A DNA stretch of 8,120 nucleotides from DAONJL01 sp035405645 [NCBI: bacterium] (GTDB lineage Bacteria; JAGOBX01; DAONJL01). The stretch lies in the NCBI GenBank assembly GCA_035405645.1, contig DAONJL010000037.1, positions 17,175-25,294 of the forward strand, given 5' to 3'. Each line of letters starts with the position of its first letter. Position 1 is the stretch's first letter. The translations under genes were made by a program, and so were the position numbers. The notes beneath the pieces were generated by a model, which was not told the origin of the DNA, ran no database searches, and worked only from the letters and a program-made list of their open reading frames with translations. Shown one piece after another: positions 1 to 6,142 of this stretch.

Positions 1-931
1 CTTCTTTTATTTCTTCTGTTTTAAATTCAAATTTTATTTCCTCTTTTACCCCTTCTAAATTATCGCCCTGTTTTTCTATTATTTCTTTTAATTTATCATA
101 TTGTGGTGAAATTGCTTCAAACATTTCTTCTGTTAATCTTAATAGTGGTCCAACTTTATCTTTACTTGCTTTACCATAACCACGCAATCTTGATAATGTC
201 GAACGCACATTTCCAAGTATTTCAAACTTTTGTTTTATATCATCATAATCATTTATATATTTAATATCCAGTAATGCCTTTAAATATCGCGCACCATCAA
301 AACCAAAATTATTACCCCAATCAGGTCCTAATTTTATTCCCTGTGTATTATCTGTTCCTGATGTAAATTCTGAATAATATTTATGCGCTAATCTATAATA
401 TTTATCTGCTATCTCAGTTAAATCAAGGTCAGAAGCAAGCCAGGCAGCTCGAATAGAACAAATTGCTTTTTTTACTACTGGTAATTGCTTTTCAGAAAAA
501 TAATTATAACAATATTCTGCTAAAATATATGCTGCTAATCCAGTTGTTAAATTTTTTTCTGTTGAAAATGATACATCAGAAATATTTTTTATTAATTCCT
601 TTCTTTGATTTACTTCTTTTAAGATCTCTCTTTTCTTTTCAATAATTGCTTCCATTTTCTTATCAGTTACAGTAATATTAACAGGTTTAATATAGATATT
701 ATCGAAATCAATATTTAAAGCAGAATAATAACATTTCGGGCAGGTCATTACTTCATATATAAATGGAACTACTGGTTTTCCATTAAATAATTTGTATATT
801 GTTCTTAATTCTGGTATTAAACGAATGCTTACCTGTCGCATTCCGCCAGTGAACATTATTTCTTCATAAAAAGTTGCATTACAAATTGGACATTCTTTTG
901 GCTCTTTTTTAAAATATGTTAATGTTGCCAT
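1..931 (-). CDS. DUF2225 family protein, two CxxC pairs (C-terminus outside window)
   Basis: An open frame runs leftward from the ATG at 931 to the window edge, giving 310 codons with no stop. The N-terminus has a CPIC pair (residues 14-17) and a CPKC pair (64-67) about 50 residues apart, spaced like a zinc-binding knuckle. The segment after the second pair (CPKCYYSALNIDF) and the pattern of Cys pairs resemble DUF2225 (PF09986), a family of unknown function. Residues about 88-115 are Lys/Glu-rich and probably helical or coiled. Residues 120-190 look like paired helices of TPR type, followed by a GPDWGNNFGFDGARYLKAL stretch (203-221). The visible tail is very rich in Lys and Glu. No signal peptide or membrane segment is seen. 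The start is supported by a GAGGTG ribosome site 6 nt upstream and a promoter 28 nt upstream. It is transcribed divergently from the tRNA-lpxA cluster. The family assignment is from memory of its pattern and is fairly likely; the function is unknown. Confidence 0.75.
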   Translation of the reverse strand, partial: MATLTYFKKEPKECPICNATFYEEIMFTGGMRQVSIRLIPELRTIYKLFNGKPVVPFIYEVMTCPKCYYSALNIDFDNIYIKPVNITVTDKKMEAIIEKKREILKEVNQRKELIKNISDVSFSTEKNLTTGLAAYILAEYCYNYFSEKQLPVVKKAICSIRAAWLASDLDLTEIADKYYRLAHKYYSEFTSGTDNTQGIKLGPDWGNNFGFDGARYLKALLDIKYINDYDDIKQKFEILGNVRSTLSRLRGYGKASKDKVGPLLRLTEEMFEAISPQYDKLKEIIEKQGDNLEGVKEEIKFEFKTEEIKE

Positions 932-937
932 ATTATT

Positions 938-943
938 CACCTC
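938..943 (-). promoter_or_regulatory. Ribosome binding site GAGGTG
   Basis: On the minus strand GAGGTG lies 6 nt before the ATG at 931. It is a strong Shine-Dalgarno match and fixes the start of the DUF2225 gene. Confidence 0.8.
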
Positions 944-958
944 ATTATATTTTTTTTT

Positions 959-987
959 ATTATATATTATCAGATAAATATTTTCAA
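959..987 (-). promoter_or_regulatory. Sigma70-like promoter for the DUF2225 gene
   Basis: Read on the minus strand, TTGAAA (982-987) is followed after exactly 17 nt by a perfect TATAAT (959-964). Transcription would start near 952 and give a leader of about 20 nt carrying the GAGGTG ribosome site. In a sequence this A+T-rich, chance TATAAT boxes are common, but the correct spacing, the -35 match and the placement make it credible. Confidence 0.6.
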
Positions 988-1007
988 TAATAATTTACAA
1001 ATTTTTT

Positions 1008-1017
1008 TGGTATACCA
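1008..1017. promoter_or_regulatory. Perfect 10-bp palindrome between divergent promoters (possible operator)
   Basis: TGGTATACCA is a perfect inverted repeat with weak outward extension (two of the next three base pairs match). It lies between the minus-strand -35 at 982-987 and the plus-strand -35 at 1058-1063. It is one of the few G/C-containing islands in this spacer. Its position suits a regulator acting on one or both promoters, but there is no direct evidence of binding. Confidence 0.25.
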
Positions 1018-1057
1018 CAATCTGCTTGTTCTTTTCCAATTGTAATTTTATTTTATC

Positions 1058-1086
1058 TTGACAGAAAAAAAATCATATTTTATAAA
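1058..1086 (+). promoter_or_regulatory. Sigma70-like promoter for tRNA-Leu and probably the lpxA cluster
   Basis: A perfect TTGACA (1058-1063) is followed after 17 nt by TATAAA (1081-1086), predicting a start near 1093 and a 5' leader of about 17 nt before the tRNA. A second -10-like TATAAT lies at 1097-1102, but it has no -35 at the right distance and would start transcription at the very edge of the tRNA, so the first pair is preferred. No other good promoter is evident between here and hslU, so this one may drive the downstream protein genes too. Confidence 0.75.
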
Positions 1087-1109
1087 AAATAGATTTTATA
1101 ATAACTAAT

Positions 1110-1194
1110 GCGAGAGTGGTGGAGTTGGTAGACACGCCAGGCTTAGAACCTGGTGGGCTTTATGCCTGTGTGGGTTCAAGTCCCACCTCTCGCA
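1110..1194 (+). tRNA. tRNA-Leu (anticodon UAG)
   Basis: The 85-nt cloverleaf can be folded by hand. The acceptor stem GCGAGAG (1110-1116) pairs perfectly with CTCTCGC (1187-1193), with discriminator A at 1194 as expected for leucine. The anticodon stem is CCAGG/CCTGG (1137-1141 and 1149-1153), with loop CTTAGAA and anticodon TAG at 1144-1146, which reads CUN codons, mainly CUA. The long variable arm (1154-1169) contains a GGGC/GCC(T) helix, the class II form typical of tRNA-Leu. The T arm is GTGGG-TTCAAGT-CCCAC (1170-1186). CCA is not encoded, so the 3' end must be trimmed and CCA added enzymatically. The gene ends 20 nt before the lpxA start. Confidence 0.97.
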
Positions 1195-1199
1195 TTTAA

Positions 1200-1204
1200 A
1201 AGGA
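1200..1204 (+). promoter_or_regulatory. Ribosome binding site AAGGA for lpxA
   Basis: AAGGA lies 10 nt before the ATG at 1215. It falls wholly within the 20-nt gap after the tRNA, so a transcript trimmed at the tRNA 3' end would keep the site. Confidence 0.65.
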
Positions 1205-1214
1205 ATTATATATT

Positions 1215-2024
1215 ATGATAAATAATCAAATCAGTAAAACTTCAAATATTCATAAAAATGCTATAATTGGTGAAAATGTTTTCATAGGCGATTATGTTTA
1301 TATTGGTGAAAATGTTAAAATTGGAAATAATGTAAAAATATTTAATAATGTAATAATTGATGGAAATACAATAATAAATGATGGTAATCAAATTTATCAC
1401 TATTCAATAATAGGTACACCACCACAGGACAAAAAATATGCTGGTGAAAAAAGTTTTTTATATATAGGTAAGAATAATATTATCAGAGAATTCTGTACTA
1501 TTCATTCACCAACTAATGAAAAAAAACATGATTTTGAAACTGCATTAAATACAAAAGAAGGAATAACTTATATTGGAGATAATAATTTTTTTATGACAGG
1601 CACGCACATTGCACATAATTGTATTCTTGGTTCTAATATTATTATGGCAAATAATTCTGCTCTTGCTGGTCATTGTATTGTTTACGATAATGCAAATATT
1701 GGTGCTTTTGTTATTATTCATCAATTCACTCAAATTGGCGAATTTTCTATGATTGGTAGTGGTTTTCGTGTTGCAAAAGATGTTATCCCATTTGCTCTTG
1801 CGGCTGGTTATGATTTTAAAATAATGAAAGTAAATTCAATTGGTTTACGAAGGAATGGCTTTTCTGCTGATGATATAAATGAAATAAAAAAAATTTTTAA
1901 AATATTGTTATGGTCAAATTACAATGTCTCTCAAGCACTTGAAAAATTATCTGAAATTAATAATAAATATTCAAGACGAATAATTGAATTTATAAAAAAA
2001 TCCAAACGAGGAATTACTGTATGA
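1215..2024 (+). CDS. lpxA: Acyl-ACP--UDP-N-acetylglucosamine O-acyltransferase
   Basis: LpxA transfers a 3-hydroxyacyl chain from acyl carrier protein to UDP-GlcNAc, the first step of lipid A synthesis in the cytoplasm; the family works as a homotrimer. The 269-residue protein (E. coli LpxA has 262) has hexapeptide-repeat coils over about residues 13-190 and a helical C-terminus from about 203. Diagnostic blocks are GTPPQDKKYAGE (67-78), THIAHNC (130-136) containing the presumed catalytic His134 (E. coli His125), NNSALAGH (146-153), and HQF (169-171). The C-terminal LRRNGFS motif matches LRRxGFS in the family. Relative to E. coli there is an insertion of about 11 residues near 98-117, and Ser182 sits at the acyl-chain ruler position (Gly173 in E. 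coli). The start has an AAGGA site and matches the family N-terminus. The gene overlaps hslV by 4 nt (ATGA). No lpxD, fabZ or lpxB is in the window. Confidence 0.95.
   Translation: MINNQISKTSNIHKNAIIGENVFIGDYVYIGENVKIGNNVKIFNNVIIDGNTIINDGNQIYHYSIIGTPPQDKKYAGEKSFLYIGKNNIIREFCTIHSPTNEKKHDFETALNTKEGITYIGDNNFFMTGTHIAHNCILGSNIIMANNSALAGHCIVYDNANIGAFVIIHQFTQIGEFSMIGSGFRVAKDVIPFALAAGYDFKIMKVNSIGLRRNGFSADDINEIKKIFKILLWSNYNVSQALEKLSEINNKYSRRIIEFIKKSKRGITV
2008..2012 (+). promoter_or_regulatory. Ribosome binding site GAGGA for hslV
   Basis: GAGGA lies inside the 3' end of lpxA, 8 nt before the hslV ATG at 2021. It supports this ATG as the true start and therefore the six-residue extension ahead of the catalytic threonine. 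Confidence 0.7.
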
Positions 2025-2557
2025 AAAAATTTAGAAGCACAACAATACTTGCTATTTATAAAGAGAATTATGGTGTTATTGCAGGAGACGGACAGGTAAC
2101 AGCAGGCGAAACTATTATAAAATCAACATCAAATAAAATCAGAAAATTATTTAAAAATAATGTCCTTGTTGGTTTTGCTGGTGCAGCTGCTGATGCTATT
2201 ACTTTATTTGATAAATTCGAAGAACACTTACAAAAAAACAATGGTCAATTATATAAATCAGCAGTTGAGTTAGCGAAAGAATGGCGCACTGATAGAATAT
2301 TAAGGCGACTTTCTGCTCAATTAGCTGTAGTAAGTAAAGAAGGAATACTTTTAATTTCTGGTAGTGGTGATGTGATACAACCTGATGATGGTATTATTGC
2401 AATTGGTTCTGGTGGTCCTTTTGCTCTTGCTGCTGCACGTGCTTTATTAAAATTTTCAAAACTTCCATTAAAAAAAATTGCAGAAGAAGCAATTCGTATT
2501 GCTGCTGAAATTTGTATTTATACAAATGAAAATATTATTGTAGAGGAGTTAAAATAA
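2021..2557 (+). CDS. hslV: ATP-dependent protease peptidase subunit HslV (ClpQ)
   Basis: HslV is the proteolytic core of the HslUV protease, a double hexameric ring of N-terminal threonine hydrolases in the cytoplasm. The 178-residue protein carries the family blocks AGDGQVT (21-27), GFAGAAADAITLF (51-63), ELAKEWRTDRILRRL (83-97), IAIGSGGPFALAAARALL (126-143) and ICIYTNENI (164-172). Lys39 is the expected partner of the catalytic threonine (Lys33 in E. coli mature numbering) and Asp23 matches Asp17. The TTI motif that begins mature E. coli HslV is at residues 7-9, preceded by MKKFRS. There is no in-frame ATG nearer to it, and the ribosome site supports the upstream start, so this looks like a short propeptide to be removed to free Thr7. 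Similar short extensions occur in some other bacterial HslV proteins. The start overlaps the lpxA stop, and hslU follows after 1 nt. Confidence 0.96.
   Translation: MKKFRSTTILAIYKENYGVIAGDGQVTAGETIIKSTSNKIRKLFKNNVLVGFAGAAADAITLFDKFEEHLQKNNGQLYKSAVELAKEWRTDRILRRLSAQLAVVSKEGILLISGSGDVIQPDDGIIAIGSGGPFALAAARALLKFSKLPLKKIAEEAIRIAAEICIYTNENIIVEELK
2542..2548 (+). promoter_or_regulatory. Ribosome binding site AGAGGAG for hslU
   Basis: AGAGGAG lies in the last codons of hslV, 10 nt before the hslU ATG at 2559. It is the strongest Shine-Dalgarno match in the plus-strand cluster. Confidence 0.75.
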
Positions 2558-2558
2558 G

Positions 2559-3908
2559 ATGAATAATTTTTCTATAAATAATTTAACCTGTAAACAAATA
2601 GTTAGCGAACTTGATAAATATATTGTTGGTCAGGAAGCTGCAAAAAAAGCAGTTGCTATTGCTATTAGAAATAGATATAGAAGACTACAATTAAGTGATG
2701 AAATGCGAGAAGAAGTGTTACCTAAAAATATTATTATGATTGGTTCAACTGGCGTAGGGAAAACTGAAATTGCAAGAAGATTATCCAAAATAATTAATGC
2801 TCCTTTTTTAAAAATAGAAGCAACTAAATTTACTGAAATTGGTTATGTTGGAAGAAATGTTGAATCAATGATACGAGACCTAACATTTATAGCATATAAT
2901 ATGATAAAAGAAGAGAAATCAAAAGAAATAAGAAACAAAGCAGAATTAATTGCTGACAACAGAATTAAAACATTGCTTAAAAATGATTTTGTAAAAAATT
3001 ATCAAAAATATGATTCAACTTCTATAGAAGAAGTTTACAAAAAATACAGCGATGGTCTTTTAGATGATATTATTATTGAAGTGCCATTAACTAAAGGGCA
3101 CTTGCCTGATTTTTCTTCATTAGGAATAATTGCTGGTAGTGATTTAGATGAAATAAATATACAAATTAAAGATATGTTTGATGGCATATTTAAAGCAAAA
3201 GAAAAACAGACGAAAAAATTAACTTTAAAAAATGTTCGAAAAAATTATATTCAGGAAGAAATAGATAAAATACTTGACTTTGAAGAATTAGCTATAGAAG
3301 CAGTAAAATTAACAGAAAATTCTGGTATTATATTTTTAGATGAAATAGATAAAATAATTGGTTTCGAACACTCAGGAACATCACCAAATGTTTCACGCGA
3401 AGGAGTGCAGCGTGATTTATTGCCTATTGTAGAAGGAACAACTGTAAAAACTAAATTTGGTGATGTTAAGACGCATCATATTTTATTTATTTCTGCTGGC
3501 GCTTTTCATTTTAATAAACCTTCTGATTTAATTCCTGAATTACAGGGTAGATTTCCTATCAGAGTTACATTAGATAATCTTAAAAAAGAAGATTTAAAAA
3601 ATATTTTAGTTCAACCAAAAAATTCATTAGTAAAACAATATCAAGCATTACTTGAAGTAGAAAAAGTAAAACTTATTTTTGAAGATGAAGCATTAAATGA
3701 AATAGCAAAAATAGCTTATGAATTAAATGAAAAGACAGAAAATATTGGCGCACGAAGATTATATGCAATGATGGAAAAAATTCTTGAAGATATAACATTT
3801 GAAGCACCGTATGGTAAACCAAAAACAATTAAAATTGATAAAAAATATGTAGTAAATAAATTAAAAGATATTATTGAAGATAAAGATTTAAGTAAATATA
3901 TTTTATAA
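2559..3908 (+). CDS. hslU: ATP-dependent protease ATPase subunit HslU (ClpY)
   Basis: HslU is the AAA+ unfoldase that feeds substrates to HslV. The 449-residue length is normal (E. coli 443). In order: an N-terminal segment ending in LDKYIVGQEAAKKAVAIA (18-35); Walker A GSTGVGKT (62-69); the pore loop GYVG (95-98); the intermediate domain from about 110 to 243, the most variable part as usual; Walker B IIFLDEID (257-264); QRDLLPIVEGT (284-294); the arginine finger in ELQGRFPIRV (Arg331); and the sensor-2 motif GARR (397-400). The C-terminal DLSKYIL matches the conserved tail that docks into HslV pockets and activates the peptidase, so the pair should be functional. All key residues are present. 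It begins 1 nt after hslV, and the next gene begins 1 nt after its stop. Confidence 0.97.
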   Translation: MNNFSINNLTCKQIVSELDKYIVGQEAAKKAVAIAIRNRYRRLQLSDEMREEVLPKNIIMIGSTGVGKTEIARRLSKIINAPFLKIEATKFTEIGYVGRNVESMIRDLTFIAYNMIKEEKSKEIRNKAELIADNRIKTLLKNDFVKNYQKYDSTSIEEVYKKYSDGLLDDIIIEVPLTKGHLPDFSSLGIIAGSDLDEINIQIKDMFDGIFKAKEKQTKKLTLKNVRKNYIQEEIDKILDFEELAIEAVKLTENSGIIFLDEIDKIIGFEHSGTSPNVSREGVQRDLLPIVEGTTVKTKFGDVKTHHILFISAGAFHFNKPSDLIPELQGRFPIRVTLDNLKKEDLKNILVQPKNSLVKQYQALLEVEKVKLIFEDEALNEIAKIAYELNEKTENIGARRLYAMMEKILEDITFEAPYGKPKTIKIDKKYVVNKLKDIIEDKDLSKYIL

Positions 3909-3909
3909 A

Positions 3910-4503
3910 ATGGAAAAATTTCCTGATAAATACTTTGTAATTGATTTTGAAAATAGCGGTGGAAATTTAGAGAAAGGTCATAAAATTACTGGTGTTGGTG
4001 TAGTTATTGTTGAAAAGAAAAATGGTTCATATCAGATAACAAAAGAATATTCAACTTATATAAATCCCGAACGACCAATTCCATATTTTATCGAAAATTT
4101 ACTTGGTATTTCTTCTGATGAATTAAATTCTGATAAATATCCTTATATTGAAGAAGTTTTTGATGAATTAGAAAAATTATATAACTATGATAAAATATTT
4201 GTTGCTCATTGTATTAGCGTTGATTATAATATGTTTAATTATCATTATAAAAAAAAGTATGGATTTGATTTTGAATGTTATGGAATTGACACTCACAAAT
4301 TAGCAAAAAATTTACTTGGTTATAAAAAATGTAGTATTGGCGATTTATATATTAATTACAATATTTCAGAAAGCAGACATCATCAGCCTGATTTTGATGC
4401 GAAAATTTCTGCTTTTATTTTAATCGAAGCATTAAATAAATTTGAAAAATCAAATAGAATATTAAAAGATTTTATTGTTAAATATCCAAAAAAAAATGGA
4501 TAA
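3910..4503 (+). CDS. DnaQ-like (DEDDh) 3'-5' exonuclease domain protein
   Basis: The 197-residue protein is essentially one RNase H-fold exonuclease domain. The Exo I motif is FVIDFENSGGN with Asp12 and Glu14. The Exo II region is VAHCISVDYNMFNYHY with His100 and Asp105. Exo III is HHQPDFDA with His158 and Asp163, at the H-x4-D spacing of the DEDDh subgroup. All four metal-binding acids and the general-base histidine are therefore in place. The motifs are divergent: DFENSGG replaces the usual DxET(T)G, and AHCISVD replaces AHNxxFD. The family degrades DNA or RNA from the 3' end and includes the polymerase III epsilon subunit, but there is no polymerase-binding tail here, so it is better described as a stand-alone nuclease of unknown substrate. 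No good Shine-Dalgarno precedes the ATG, which lies 1 nt after hslU. The stop overlaps the next gene by 8 nt. Confidence 0.8.
   Translation: MEKFPDKYFVIDFENSGGNLEKGHKITGVGVVIVEKKNGSYQITKEYSTYINPERPIPYFIENLLGISSDELNSDKYPYIEEVFDELEKLYNYDKIFVAHCISVDYNMFNYHYKKKYGFDFECYGIDTHKLAKNLLGYKKCSIGDLYINYNISESRHHQPDFDAKISAFILIEALNKFEKSNRILKDFIVKYPKKNG
4485..4503 (+). other. A9 run and ATGGATAA stop/start overlap, exonuclease to TPR gene
   Basis: A run of nine A residues (4488-4496) leads into ATGGATAA, where the ATG starts the TPR protein and the TAA stops the exonuclease. The downstream gene is in the +1 frame, so loss of one A in the transcript would fuse the two proteins. The same arrangement, with seven A residues, recurs at 6897-6913. 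Confidence 0.6.
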
Positions 4504-6142
4504 ATTAAATTTCCTTAAAAACAAAATAATAAATTATCTTAATACACAGAAATATAATACTGCATTTAATTTTCTTGAAAAATTTTTTAACAATAACGAT
4601 GATCCAGAATATTATTTCCTGGTCGCTGAAATTTTGAAAGAAAAAAATTTTTTAAAAGAAGCAATTGAATATTATCAAAAAGTTCTTTTTATTTCTGATA
4701 AAAAATTTTTTATATATAAAGAAATTGGCTTAATTTATATGCAATTAAATGATTATGAAAATGCTTTATCTAATTTAGCCGAAGCAGAAAAAATGATGAC
4801 TGATTTTGATAGAGAATTAATTTTTAATATCGGTCAATGTTTAATCGCATTAGGTGATTTTGTTATTGCAAAAAATTATTTTAATAAAATATTTAAAAAT
4901 AATAAAGATGATTATCTTGCATATCTTGGTTTTGGCAAGTTAAATAAACTTGAAGGTCAATTTAAAAAAGCAGAAAAAAATTTTTTAAAAGCATTAAAAT
5001 TAGAACAACAATCAATTTTTGTTTTAGAAAATTTAGGTAATTTATATATTGAAACAGGTGATTTTGAAAAAGCAAAAAAAATATTTTTACAAATATTAAA
5101 TTATGATGAAGATAATGTTTTGGCACTTCATCAATTAGGTGTCATTGAATATGAAAACAATAATTTTGATGAAGCAATCAAATACTATAAAAAAGTAATA
5201 AAAATAAAACCAGATATGTATGATACTTATAGAGAATTAGCGTGGATTTATTATTTACTTGGTGACTTAAAAAATGCTTTATCAAATATTGAAATCACAT
5301 TAAAATATGAACAAGATAATATTGATGCAAAAACAGATTATGCTGCTATTTTATATGCAGCTGGATTTATTAGAAAAGCAATAAATATCTGGCAGGATAT
5401 TTTAAATGTTCAACAAAATAATATTCGTGTTATAAATTATTTAAAAAAGGCAGAAGCACTTAAAAAACAAGTTGGTAATTACTATTCAAAAATGTGGTTA
5501 GATGAAAAAACAAAAGGTGGTTTTTGTGTTTGCGGCAGTGGTAAAAGAATTCGTGAGTGTTGCCTTAAAGAAACTGATTTTCAAAATTATATTTTAAATT
5601 TATCTGATTTTCTTAAAAAATATAAAAAGAATAATTTACAGCAAAATCAAAAAATAAAAAGATTTAATCAATATTTAATCAAAGGAAAAGAATTACTGGA
5701 AAATGGTTTTTATAATGAAGCAATAATTGAATTGAATAAAGCAAATGAAATATTTCCTAATAATATTTCTGTTCTTCTTTTTCTTAGTATTGCTTATTAT
5801 TTTTTAAATGACTTTTCAAAAGCATTTCATAAAATTGAAACAGCAATAGAAATTGACCAACAAAATATGAAACCTTATTTATTACTTGCAAATATTTATG
5901 AAAAAATAAATCTTTTTGATAAAGCTATTGAAATTTATCAATACATTCTGGATAATTTTAAGAATAAATTATCTAATGAAGAATTAGCGAATATACATAA
6001 TAATATTGGTGCAAATTATTTTCAATTAAATAATATTGTGAAAGCATCAATAGAATGGAAAAAAGCATTATCTTTAAATAATGATAATATTAATATCAAA
6101 AAAAATTTTGAATTAATTAAGAAAAATTATTATAAATATTAA
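4496..6142 (+). CDS. TPR protein with an internal SEC-C zinc-knuckle motif
   Basis: This 548-residue protein is almost entirely tetratricopeptide repeats. Numbering from the ATG at 4496, about nine 34-residue repeats in exact register cover roughly 6-309, and about four more cover roughly 390-531. They show the usual small-residue positions (for example LGNLYIETGDFEKAKKIF at 180-197). Between the blocks, residues 344-356 read CVCGSGKRIRECC, a full C-x-C-x8-C-C SEC-C motif like the zinc-binding tail of SecA. No signal peptide or membrane segment is seen, so a cytoplasmic scaffold or adaptor is likely. A TTG start at 4475 would add seven residues, but the ATG is preferred because it is a better start codon and gives the same ATGGATAA overlap seen at another junction in this cluster. 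No Shine-Dalgarno is present, so translation probably couples to the exonuclease gene. The partner and function are unknown. Confidence 0.88.
   Translation: MDKLNFLKNKIINYLNTQKYNTAFNFLEKFFNNNDDPEYYFLVAEILKEKNFLKEAIEYYQKVLFISDKKFFIYKEIGLIYMQLNDYENALSNLAEAEKMMTDFDRELIFNIGQCLIALGDFVIAKNYFNKIFKNNKDDYLAYLGFGKLNKLEGQFKKAEKNFLKALKLEQQSIFVLENLGNLYIETGDFEKAKKIFLQILNYDEDNVLALHQLGVIEYENNNFDEAIKYYKKVIKIKPDMYDTYRELAWIYYLLGDLKNALSNIEITLKYEQDNIDAKTDYAAILYAAGFIRKAINIWQDILNVQQNNIRVINYLKKAEALKKQVGNYYSKMWLDEKTKGGFCVCGSGKRIRECCLKETDFQNYILNLSDFLKKYKKNNLQQNQKIKRFNQYLIKGKELLENGFYNEAIIELNKANEIFPNNISVLLFLSIAYYFLNDFSKAFHKIETAIEIDQQNMKPYLLLANIYEKINLFDKAIEIYQYILDNFKNKLSNEELANIHNNIGANYFQLNNIVKASIEWKKALSLNNDNINIKKNFELIKKNYYKY

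Noticed and set aside
463-645. 60-codon plus-strand ORF rich in Leu and Phe
   Set aside because: It is antisense to the DUF2225 gene; its hydrophobic composition simply mirrors Lys/Glu/Asn-rich codons on the other strand, and it has no ribosome site.
1097-1102. Perfect TATAAT just before the tRNA as the main -10 box
   Set aside because: There is no -35-like hexamer at 16-18 nt and the start point would fall at the tRNA edge; the TTGACA/TATAAA pair upstream is better spaced.
1545-1733. 62-codon minus-strand ORF
   Set aside because: It lies wholly inside lpxA over the catalytic region and has no family resemblance or ribosome site.
4475-4495. TTG start that would lengthen the TPR protein by seven residues
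   Set aside because: The ATG at 4496 is a better start codon, no ribosome site favours the TTG, and the ATG gives the same 8-nt overlap used at 6906-6913.
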